DNA of 32,989 nucleotides, from positions 1-32,989 of the forward strand of contig JAQBYI010000038.1 in assembly GCA_027622655.1 (NCBI GenBank), given 5' to 3'. The notes under the pieces are model-generated. The model ran no database searches. It saw nothing but the letters and a program-made list of their open reading frames with translations, and was not told the DNA's origin. Below, one piece after another: positions 25,610 to 32,989 of this stretch. The stretch's first letter is position 1. Every line of letters begins with the position of its first letter. This stretch comes from Gemmatimonadota bacterium. GTDB taxonomy: Bacteria; Gemmatimonadota; Gemmatimonadetes; Gemmatimonadales; Gemmatimonadaceae. Both the position numbers and the translations under genes were made by a program.

Positions 25610-28328
25610 TCAGAAAGACGTTGCGCGCCGGGGCGCCGAAGAGCGCCCGTGAATCGCGCGAGAAGTCAAAGTCTCCAACCCTCGCCTCGTCTTCCTGCTG
25701 ACGCTGCCAGACCAGAAATAGCGTCGAACCGGGCCGGTACTCCCACCGGAGTACGGCGTTGCCGATGAGCGATCGTACGTTGAAGTCGCGATCGGAAAAC
25801 GAGAAATCGCTGCTTCCGTTTCCGTCGAAGTCGATGTAGCGCTGGCCGGCGGGGTCCGTGCAAGTGCTGCCGCCGGTGCATCCCACGCCCCCGGTCGACG
25901 CGGAATAACTCCCTTCTGCGAACGCGTCGAATGCGAAGCTTCGCGCCTGCTTCAATTGTTTGTACGTCAAATAATTGCCTGACGAGAGAAGCGGCTCGGC
26001 GTACATCTGTAGCGTCAGCGTCGGCGAGAACGTGATGTCCATGCGCGTTTCCACGGCAACCTCGCGCCGATCGAGTTCGGCGAACAGATAGCGGGATCCG
26101 TAGGTCGGCCCGTAGGGAAGGGCAGTGGAAGTCGCCACATACTGCGCGCCGACTCGCGAGCGTTCCCATTTCGGCTCAATGGTGACCTGCACGCGGGACG
26201 ATGGCCGAACCGACACGCCCAGGGCGAACTCTTCGCGACTGCCGGCGCCGAGCGCCTGCCGCTCAAACTCCACGCTTGGCTCAAAGACGAGTGGTTTGCG
26301 CTCGTCGGTCGTCAGGTCGAGCGACAACTGTGCCGCTCGTGGTGCGATCATCATTGGTCCACCGCGCGTACCGCTGCGGTCGGCGCGTTCGGGCGAGAGC
26401 CGAATGTTGGTACCCAACTCCCAATAGTTGAGCAGCGTGGTGTTTGCGCCCAGCGTGATCGAACCATTGACGTGTGAATCGCCCCACGATTTGGCTGACC
26501 ATAGGTCCTCCAGTGCGTCGTGGCTCCAGTTGTGAAACGTTGACAGCGAAAAGCGGTACGAGCGTAGATGATCGTCGGGCGTGATTTCGCGATACTGCAC
26601 GCGAAAGCCGCCGTCGAGCACTTCCTGGCGGCTGCTGAACCCGATGTCGTTCACGTCGAAGGTGGGCGTGACCTGGGCCGCCCACACAGATCCCGTCCAG
26701 TGTGTGCCGCGGCGCTTTTCGAGGGTCATACGCCAATCCACTCCCGCCAACGACGTCGCTGACGAGTCGACGCCCAGTCGAAGGGCGTCGACACGCTGGA
26801 GGTAGTGCGCACTCGATCGTTGCACGCGTATCATGGCCGTCGAGTCGCCGCGAATGTGGCTGCCGGAGAAGTACCCAAAGAACGCGTATGTTCGGTCCTT
26901 CCACTGGTGCTCCCAGTCGATTCCGGCACTGAGCGCTTCGGACGGCAGAAAAGCGAACGACCGGTCTCCGGGGAGTTGGCGCGCCTGTAGCGTCGCGATG
27001 GCGCCAAGAGTCGATGCGCCTCCTCCGAAATCCTGCTTGGCACGGACCGCGCTATGCACTGTCTGCGGTTCGGCTGTGTACGTCGCAGTCCTGCCATCGC
27101 TCTCAAAGAACGCGCGGCCCTTGGCCCGGTCGGTCAACGCGGCGATCGCGCCGATAGAGAGCCCCGACTGCGTGCGCCCGGTGAGTTTCGCGGCGCCGAG
27201 AATCGTCGCAGACTCTGGAACGTCCACGTGATCGGAGCCGTCCGGTTCGCGCCCGCTGGGCCTCCTGCCTATGCGCCTTCCATAGAAAAGCCGGTTGTTG
27301 CCACCCGACAGCTGGAAGTCGAAGATGCGCGCGTCCTCGACAAAGAACGGGCGCTGTTCGTCGAAGAAGGTTTCAAAGGCCGTGAGGTTGATGACGGCAG
27401 GGTCGGCTTCAACCTGGCCGAAGTCCGGATTGATCGTCGCGTCGAGCGTGAACGAGGAACCGAGGCCGTAGCGCATGTCTATCCCAGCGCGACGCGTCCC
27501 CCGCGAACCGTCGGCGAACGGGTTTCCCGGCTCGGCTGGCTCAAACTGACCGCCGGCCACGGCATACGGACGCAGTTCGATGCGGCGTACCGTGCGCTCG
27601 GTCCGGATTCCGGTCAGCGTTCCATATTGCGAGACGAGTCCTTGCTGAAGCTCAGAGATGAGCGAGAAATGCGTCTCTTCGTTCGACGCGAAGCGGCCCC
27701 TGGCAAAGTTGACGCCCCACATCTGGTCACCGGCGGCAGTCTCGTAGCGGAGTTGTGAGAGAGGGATGCGGAACTCCGCGGTCCATCCGACCGAATCGAT
27801 CTGCACCGCCGACTCCCAGACCGCGTTCCAGGCGGAATCTTCTTCCTTGTCGTTGTAGAAGTACTGGTCGCGCTGAACGCCTGCCGCGGATACGAAGAAC
27901 GTGTATGCGGTTCGGCGGTCGAGGCGCGGATCGAACGTGACGCCAATCCAGTCCGCCGTGCCTTCCTCGTCGCGCCGAACGAGCTGGCGCGCAATCGTGG
28001 CGGGGTCTGAGTCGAACATCCGTGCGGCAACGTAGACCGCGCCGTCGTCGTACAGCACGCGAACCTCGGTTCGCTGTTCGGCCGGCGTACCCTCGACCGG
28101 TTTGAGCTGGACAAAGTCGCTGCCGACCGGCGCGTCGGCCCACGCTGCCTCGTCCAGGCGTCCGTCAATCGCGACCGGGCCGGAGCGATGTGCCGCAGCC
28201 AGGGACGGTCGAACCGGTTGCGCGGCCCTCGCGGACTGCGCGCTGGCCGTCGTCGAGCTGGTGGCCAGGCCGGCGCTCCAGATGGCGACGGCCGAGCAGA
28301 ATCGAATCGTTTGGGAGCGCAAAGGCAT
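25581..28328 (-). CDS. DUF5916 outer-membrane protein with CBM9-like domain
   Basis: 915-aa exported protein. Signal peptide 1-30 (ASA-Q), then a CBM9-like carbohydrate/haem-fold domain about 45-230 (GPVAIDGRLDEAAWADA, YVAARMFDSDP, GWTAEFRIPLSQLRY). After that comes the DUF5916 region with its hallmark NPDFGQVEADPAVINL (300-315), ETFFDEQRPFFVE and FYGRRIGRRP, and a long series of amphipathic beta strands ending in an aromatic/hydrophobic C-terminus (ASYWVGL), as expected for an outer-membrane beta-barrel. An inserted IDFDGNGSSDF motif looks like a calcium-binding loop. Such proteins are common in Gemmatimonadota, Bacteroidota and Acidobacteria; ligand and function are unknown. Divergent from eno over 110 bp. 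Confidence 0.92.
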   Translation of the reverse strand: MPLRSQTIRFCSAVAIWSAGLATSSTTASAQSARAAQPVRPSLAAAHRSGPVAIDGRLDEAAWADAPVGSDFVQLKPVEGTPAEQRTEVRVLYDDGAVYVAARMFDSDPATIARQLVRRDEEGTADWIGVTFDPRLDRRTAYTFFVSAAGVQRDQYFYNDKEEDSAWNAVWESAVQIDSVGWTAEFRIPLSQLRYETAAGDQMWGVNFARGRFASNEETHFSLISELQQGLVSQYGTLTGIRTERTVRRIELRPYAVAGGQFEPAEPGNPFADGSRGTRRAGIDMRYGLGSSFTLDATINPDFGQVEADPAVINLTAFETFFDEQRPFFVEDARIFDFQLSGGNNRLFYGRRIGRRPSGREPDGSDHVDVPESATILGAAKLTGRTQSGLSIGAIAALTDRAKGRAFFESDGRTATYTAEPQTVHSAVRAKQDFGGGASTLGAIATLQARQLPGDRSFAFLPSEALSAGIDWEHQWKDRTYAFFGYFSGSHIRGDSTAMIRVQRSSAHYLQRVDALRLGVDSSATSLAGVDWRMTLEKRRGTHWTGSVWAAQVTPTFDVNDIGFSSRQEVLDGGFRVQYREITPDDHLRSYRFSLSTFHNWSHDALEDLWSAKSWGDSHVNGSITLGANTTLLNYWELGTNIRLSPERADRSGTRGGPMMIAPRAAQLSLDLTTDERKPLVFEPSVEFERQALGAGSREEFALGVSVRPSSRVQVTIEPKWERSRVGAQYVATSTALPYGPTYGSRYLFAELDRREVAVETRMDITFSPTLTLQMYAEPLLSSGNYLTYKQLKQARSFAFDAFAEGSYSASTGGVGCTGGSTCTDPAGQRYIDFDGNGSSDFSFSDRDFNVRSLIGNAVLRWEYRPGSTLFLVWQRQQEDEARVGDFDFSRDSRALFGAPARNVFLIKASYWVGL

Positions 28329-28366
28329 ATGGGGCCGTGAGCGTGGAATGGATGTAAGCCCTGTAG

Positions 28367-29719
<1,353 letters not shown>

Positions 29720-29721
29720 TT

Positions 29722-29830
29722 GTGAGGAGGGCGAGCGAAGAGTGAGGAGGACGTGAGGAGGGAGGAGGGAGGGGTGAGGAGGGAGGGGTGAGGAGTGCGT
29801 GACGAGTGAGGCGTGAGGGGTGATGGGTGA
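29722..29830 (+). repeat. GTGAGGAG-rich purine tract with G-quadruplex motif
   Basis: Directly after the enolase stop lies a degenerate array of GTGAGGAGG-type words (29722, 29742, 29753, 29775 and 29789 among others). On the plus strand 29760-29788 holds five G-runs of three or four separated by loops of 4, 1, 6 and 1 nt, which meets the usual G3-N1-7 criterion for an intramolecular quadruplex. It would be transcribed in the eno-ftsB mRNA. Confidence 0.85.
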
Positions 29831-29878
29831 CTCGGCGGAGTGCCGGGGCGTCATTCCGGTGGACCGACAAACTCCGCC

Positions 29879-30211
29879 ATGCCCGCCAAATCCAACCGAA
29901 AAGCGACACTTGCCAGACGCGCCGCGCTGTTCGTAGCAGCGGGGGCAGTGGCGTTGTTTGCAATCCAGGGCGGCGAATGGGGCACATTTGACCTGCTTTC
30001 ACAGCGCAGCCGCATGAAACGCCTCGAAGCCGCCGTGGATTCGTTACAGCACGCGGTGGATTCGCTCAAGCTGTATCGCAAGCGGATCGATAGCGATCCG
30101 GCACTGCAGGAACGAATCGCACGCGAGGAGTTCGGCATGGTACGCGGCAACAAGGAGTTGCTCTACCGGTTCACGGAGCCGCTGCGCGACACTTCGCGCC
30201 GCCCGGACTAG
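29879..30211 (+). CDS. FtsB/DivIC-like septum formation protein
   Basis: Small bitopic inner-membrane protein, 110 aa from ATG29879. It has a basic N-terminus (PAKSNRKATLARRA), one membrane helix about 14-30, then a coiled coil with repeated heptads (MKRLEAAVDSLQHAVDSLK) and the FtsB/DivIC-type C-terminal block ERIAREEFGMVRGNKELLYRF. FtsB/DivIC bridges FtsL and FtsQ in the divisome and helps activate septal peptidoglycan synthesis. An alternative GTG start at 29840 would add 13 residues without homology. Located 159 bp after eno across the purine tract. Confidence 0.88.
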   Translation: MPAKSNRKATLARRAALFVAAGAVALFAIQGGEWGTFDLLSQRSRMKRLEAAVDSLQHAVDSLKLYRKRIDSDPALQERIAREEFGMVRGNKELLYRFTEPLRDTSRRPD

Positions 30212-30329
30212 GCGGGCCGGTCGCGGTGGCGGCCGAGCGGACCCTGATGCGCGGGCTGCTGACGGCATCCGCACGGCCGCGCAAGGCATGGCCACAAGGA
30301 AACTCCTCGTGATACATGCGATATCTGCC

Positions 30330-30357
30330 TTGACTCGGCCTATCGCGGGGCTACTTT
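30330..30357 (+). promoter_or_regulatory. Sigma70-type promoter for initiator tRNA
   Basis: TTGACT (30330-30335) and TACTTT (30352-30357) with a 16-bp spacer lie 12 nt before the mature 5' end of the initiator tRNA. This is the best promoter match in the window. The rest of 30212-30369 shows no gene. Confidence 0.65.
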
Positions 30358-30369
30358 TCGACTCACTGA

Positions 30370-30443
<74 letters not shown>

Positions 30444-30451
30444 TGGTTCTT

Positions 30452-30483
30452 CGAAGGCCCGACCGCTTGCGGTTGGGCCTTCG
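30452..30483 (+). terminator. Strong hairpin after initiator tRNA
   Basis: CGAAGGCCCGACC pairs with GGTTGGGCCTTCG (one G-U) to give a stem of about 14 bp with a tight loop. Only a short TCGTCGTT follows, so termination is likely but the U-tract is poor. Confidence 0.65.
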
Positions 30484-30567
30484 TCGTTAAGGCCTACGTC
30501 GATTGGGCGGACACGCCTGCCGCGCGCGCGGCGTTCGCTTATTTTTCGCAGTTCTAAGATGGCATCC

Positions 30568-30641
30568 GGCAGGGTAGCTCAGGTGGTTAGAGCACGGCAC
30601 TCATAATGCCGGGGTCGCGGGTTCGAGTCCCGCCCCTGCTA
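30568..30641 (+). tRNA. Elongator tRNA-Met(CAU)
   Basis: A 74-nt tRNA: acceptor GGCAGGG/CCCTGCT with a G1-U72 wobble, D-arm GCTCAGGTGGTTAGAGC, anticodon arm CGGCA-CTCATAA-TGCCG (CAU at 30602-30604) and T-arm GCGGG-TTCGAGT-CCCGC, discriminator A. The CACTCATAATG context matches elongator Met tRNAs. A lysidine-modified tRNA-Ile(CAU) is the main alternative. TAAGAT at 30555-30560 may be its -10 box. A tyrosine integrase gene ends 67 bp downstream, so its 3' end is the probable attachment site. Confidence 0.9.
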
Positions 30642-30657
30642 TTGGCACAACGCTCCG

Positions 30658-30683
30658 CGCCCCAACGGGTTGCGGGGCGTTTT
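30658..30683 (+). terminator. Rho-independent terminator after tRNA-Met
   Basis: CGCCCC (30658-30663) pairs with GGGGCG (30674-30679), followed by TTTTGTTT. It lies 16 nt past the tRNA-Met 3' end and could also stop transcription of the convergent integrase gene from running into the tRNA. Confidence 0.7.
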
Positions 30684-30708
30684 GTTTCCTTCGCCAGTTC
30701 GGAGCGGC

Positions 30709-31839
30709 TCATCTGGCACCACCGTTGGCACTAAAGCGTCTGAACTCGTAGTCCGCAAACTTCTTGGCGTCCGCCCTGAGGTCAGCCGCCGAAGGAATAA
30801 ACTGACCGTAGGTGTTGAGCGTGAGCATCGGCGTCGAATGCCCTAGCTGGCGCTGAACGACATAGATGCTTACCCCGGCCCTCAGATGGGTCGCGGCCCA
30901 ATGATGTCGAGCGTTCTTCAGCGGGTAGCGCACTTCGAACCCGAGTGCTTTGACGGTCGCACCGTGCCAATGGCTTACGGTGTGCCTGTTCCATTGAGGG
31001 AAGACGTGTGCCATCCCTATGGCGCGGCGAGCGATCGCCCAGAATAGGTCCCACACTCGATCATCGACAGTGACGATACGGTCACGCGTGTGGGCTTTTG
31101 TTCCCGGAGCACGAATCTGCCTGTTCCTTTCGTCGATGTCGGATCGGCGCACTTGGAGCCCATCCGAAACGTCGAGTCCTGTGCCGTATAGAAGGGCGAA
31201 GTACCCCGCCCGTTCCGGTGTCGGTTGGGCGCGAAGGATCTGCTCTACATAGGGCCAGTCGTAGAACCGCGGCGGCAGTTTGCGTTGCTTGGGCCGTTCA
31301 ACCTCACCCATCGGATCGTGCAGAAACACTGACCGAACTGGTCGGTAGTTGAAGAAGCCTGACCAGAGCGAATGGATCTTGCGCCGCGTTGACGCACTGG
31401 CCGGATAGGTCGTGAGTCGTTGACTGAGCCATGCGGCGTCAAGCTGAGAGGCGGGGATGGCCACTCCTTCGGGGAACAGCCACAAGAGGGCTGTTCGTGC
31501 ATGAGCCACTGTGTCCGGCGAGACCCCACTGCCTGCGTAGCAGTCCAGATACTCAGGCAGCAGCGCCGCAATATCTGCATCGTTCAACTTCTGCCGGAGT
31601 GTCGCTGTGTTGCCACGAGCGTCCCGCCAAGCGTCGAATAGCTTGCCGATCACAAGCGTGTGGTTCTCGACCTGCTCCAGCAAGTCCCATTCACGCCCGG
31701 ATGCGAGGATGTCCCACATTCGGTCGATCTCCTTCGCGAGCCGCCTGTCCTTTGTGCCGGTCGAAATCTGCTTCCACCCGGTGCGGGTTCGAGCTTGGAG
31801 GTAGAGCGACGGGCGATCCTTGCGTTTTAGCACGCTCAT
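30709..31839 (-). CDS. Tyrosine recombinase (integrase), atypical active site
   Basis: Phage-type integrase, 376 aa from ATG31839; this start overlaps the upstream stop as ATGA and has AAGGAGG six nt before it, so the longer frame to 31863 is rejected. Order: N-terminal arm-binding-like basic region, SAM-like core-binding domain about 60-190, then the catalytic domain. In the catalytic domain ALLYGTGLDVSDGLQVRRSDID aligns with the Arg-I box but has Asp223 where the catalytic Arg belongs. The beta-hairpin Lys is Lys248 (GTKAHTRDR), the HxxR box reads KNAR (Lys308, Arg311), LGHS supplies His334, and Tyr344 lies in NTYGQF. Spacings Arg311 to His334 to Tyr344 are normal. Its position 67 bp from tRNA-Met marks the edge of an integrative element. 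Confidence 0.88.
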   Translation of the reverse strand: MSVLKRKDRPSLYLQARTRTGWKQISTGTKDRRLAKEIDRMWDILASGREWDLLEQVENHTLVIGKLFDAWRDARGNTATLRQKLNDADIAALLPEYLDCYAGSGVSPDTVAHARTALLWLFPEGVAIPASQLDAAWLSQRLTTYPASASTRRKIHSLWSGFFNYRPVRSVFLHDPMGEVERPKQRKLPPRFYDWPYVEQILRAQPTPERAGYFALLYGTGLDVSDGLQVRRSDIDERNRQIRAPGTKAHTRDRIVTVDDRVWDLFWAIARRAIGMAHVFPQWNRHTVSHWHGATVKALGFEVRYPLKNARHHWAATHLRAGVSIYVVQRQLGHSTPMLTLNTYGQFIPSAADLRADAKKFADYEFRRFSANGGAR

Positions 31840-32042
31840 GCGGCCCTCCTTGACTCGGCCCACCGGTCGAGGTCAGCGATGCTCCAACGTGGCATCCGTT
31901 TTCGTTTCCCGGTCGGTGCCAAATCGAGGCACCGGAGTTCGGGGGCAACGTGTGCTCGGAAATGGCTGATGCTCATTCCCAAGAACGCTGCGGCTGCCTT
32001 GGCCGACAGATACGCCGGAGATACGCTTGTGAAGCTTGTCAT
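31836..32042 (-). CDS. Excisionase/AlpA-like HTH DNA-binding protein
   Basis: 68-aa protein with a MerR-like winged helix-turn-helix of the HTH_17 kind: YLSAKAAAAFLGMSISHFRAHV, then a short wing with TGKRKRMPRWSIADLDRWAESR. Proteins like this next to integrases act as excisionases or recombination directionality factors, or as regulators of the integrase. ATG32042 is preferred because ACGAGG is well placed and homology begins there; a frame opening at 32129 would start inside the palindrome of the divergent control region. Its stop overlaps the integrase start (ATGA), so the two are translationally coupled. Xis function is inferred from size, fold and position. Confidence 0.75.
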   Translation of the reverse strand: MTSFTSVSPAYLSAKAAAAFLGMSISHFRAHVAPELRCLDLAPTGKRKRMPRWSIADLDRWAESRRAA

Positions 32043-32108
32043 CGAGACCTCGTTGCCGTTGCGGACGGGCCCACCGTGGGCAATACTTGTAAAGCCATTA
32101 TGTACCAA

Positions 32109-32127
32109 GGTAACGTTTTTCGTTACC
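32109..32127. promoter_or_regulatory. Palindromic operator candidate between xis-like and XRE genes
   Basis: GGTAACG (32109-32115) is inverted as CGTTACC (32121-32127) around TTTTT. It sits in the 117-bp divergent region between the excisionase-like start and the XRE regulator start, where a lysogeny-type repressor would bind. TTGAC-like and CATAAT-like boxes flank it on the minus strand, but their spacing is poor. Confidence 0.6.
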
Positions 32128-32159
32128 ACGTCAAGCTAGCACTCCCGCCAAACACCCAC

Positions 32160-32681
32160 GTGAGCACCGATCTCGGCAACCGCATCGCCCTAACTCGAAT
32201 CATCTGGCGGGTCCGTACCCGGTCGCCACTGAATCAGAAGTGGATGGGGATCATCGTCGCGCGCCAGCTGGGCAGAGCCAAGCCGTTTAGCAAGATGACC
32301 GTATCGCACTGGGAAGCAGGTTCATCGGAACCGGATACCGCCACGCTGGCCACGATCGCGAAGCTGGCGGGCGTCGATCCGGGGTGGCTCGCCTTCGGTG
32401 CGGCAAGCAGTGGCCAAGACCCGTTTCAGGCCATGGACGCCGTGACCCAGCGGCTCGTGGAAAGCGAGATGAGTCTCGACAAGATGGGAGGACTGAGCGG
32501 CTACCGCGCACCCGAGGTCGAGGCTGCCGACGCATCGGAGAAGCAGAGGAAGTTGGCCGGTCGCCGGTTGGCCACGCTATTGCGGCGTCAGAAGGAGATA
32601 GCGGCGATGCCCGACGGTAAGGCCAAGGTCAGGGCAATGGAGCGGCTTCTTTTCGGCGGCCGCCGAAAGCATGAGGACTAA
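32160..32681 (+). CDS. XRE-family transcriptional regulator
   Basis: 173-aa protein from GTG32160 with an N-terminal XRE/Cro-type helix-turn-helix at about 5-80: a first helix region (LGNRIALTRIIWRVR), MGIIVARQLGR, then the recognition part TVSHWEAGSSEPDTATLATI and AGVDPGWLAFG. The C-terminal half is charged and probably helical (SEKQRKLAGRRLATLLRRQKE, ending GGRRKHED). The open frame extends back to 31950, but earlier starts would cover the palindrome or the excisionase-like gene. No Shine-Dalgarno precedes GTG32160; ATG32100 is the alternative. Divergent orientation from the integrase cluster suggests it represses excision or replication genes of the element; no peptidase or SOS-cleavage domain is visible. 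Confidence 0.75.
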   Translation: MSTDLGNRIALTRIIWRVRTRSPLNQKWMGIIVARQLGRAKPFSKMTVSHWEAGSSEPDTATLATIAKLAGVDPGWLAFGAASSGQDPFQAMDAVTQRLVESEMSLDKMGGLSGYRAPEVEAADASEKQRKLAGRRLATLLRRQKEIAAMPDGKAKVRAMERLLFGGRRKHED

Positions 32682-32720
32682 GTGGCGCCCCAGTGACGCC
32701 CCGCCCGTAGCATCGCGGGT

Positions 32721-32933
32721 ATGACCAACCCCGAAATGTCCGCGACCCAGCTGGGCCTCTACCTCCGGCGCATCCGGCTCACGCGCTCGATCCCGGCGCT
32801 CTACGCCCTGTCCGACGAGATCGAACGGGAATTACCGACTGACGAAGCCATGCCACGGCTGCTGGCGATGATTGCCGTGAAGGCCGGTTCGGCTGGTGGG
32901 GGCGAACCAGGAATGGTGCTGCCTTGGTGGTGA
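32721..32933 (+). CDS. Small hypothetical protein of the element
   Basis: 70-aa frame following the XRE gene by 39 bp. The middle has a predicted helix-rich stretch (SATQLGLYLRRIRLTRSIPALYALSDEIERELP), then DEAMPRLLAMIAVKAG and a Gly-rich, Trp-ending tail. I recognise no family. No Shine-Dalgarno is visible; TAGCAT lies 8 bp upstream, compatible with a leaderless transcript but not proof. Could be non-coding. Confidence 0.4.
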   Translation: MTNPEMSATQLGLYLRRIRLTRSIPALYALSDEIERELPTDEAMPRLLAMIAVKAGSAGGGEPGMVLPWW

Positions 32934-32989
32934 GCGTCGTTGGCCTGTTGGCTCTATGTTGATCGACAATGCACCGCACCGCTGATCTG

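Noticed and set aside
32779-32979. 66-codon minus-strand frame at the right edge
   Set aside because: No motif and no start context; it overlaps the slightly better plus-strand frame at 32721.

Overview
The window is GC-rich, densely packed bacterial chromosome. My best guess for the organism is a Gemmatimonadota-like Gram-negative bacterium. This is inferred from the mix of an outer-membrane DUF5916/CBM9 barrel protein, a GmhB-type heptose phosphatase, leucine dehydrogenase, a Minf_1886-family protein and intergenic low-complexity arrays; no marker gene proves it.

Layout. (1) Positions 1-372: the 5' half of a tRNA-Ser(GCU) that stops abruptly at about nucleotide 42, followed by repeats and a perfect hairpin, then an intact tRNA-Ser(UGA), both on the minus strand. 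(2) 471-899: a small Hpt-domain protein, converging on the next cluster. (3) 883-11853, minus strand: a seven-gene run transcribed as valS, a Big_5-type lipoprotein, selA, gmhB-like, purN, purH and a DUF2723 membrane protein, with stop/start overlaps at several junctions. (4) 12009-25609, plus strand: a thirteen-gene run of thrS, a small exported protein, thiolase, CPBP protease, 3-hydroxyacyl-CoA dehydrogenase, acyl-CoA dehydrogenase, leucine dehydrogenase, rpiB, glyA, a Minf_1886 protein, NAD(P)HX repair enzyme, thiL and a PlsC-type acyltransferase. (5) 25581-28328, minus strand: DUF5916 outer-membrane protein. (6) 28439-30211: enolase and an FtsB/DivIC-like division protein, separated by a purine-rich tract with G-quadruplex potential. 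(7) 30370-30641: initiator and elongator tRNA-Met. (8) 30658-32989: the left end of an integrative element abutting the elongator tRNA-Met, with a tyrosine integrase, an excisionase-like gene, a divergent XRE regulator over a palindromic operator candidate, and a small unknown ORF.

How the genes fit together. Most of the window is housekeeping: translation (valS, thrS, selA, tRNAs), purines (purN, purH), one-carbon metabolism (glyA), glycolysis and pentose phosphates (eno, rpiB), thiamine (thiL), nicotinamide repair, phospholipid synthesis and division. Thiolase, 3-hydroxyacyl-CoA dehydrogenase, acyl-CoA dehydrogenase and leucine dehydrogenase suggest branched-chain amino acid or short-chain acyl-CoA catabolism, but no enoyl-CoA hydratase is present here.

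No clear new multigene system is visible. The best leads are the tRNA-Ser(GCU) breakpoint at the left edge, the integrase that appears to lack its first catalytic Arg and has Lys in place of the HxxR His, the element's switch region, selA apparently alone in a core operon, and three unrelated families of short intergenic arrays.
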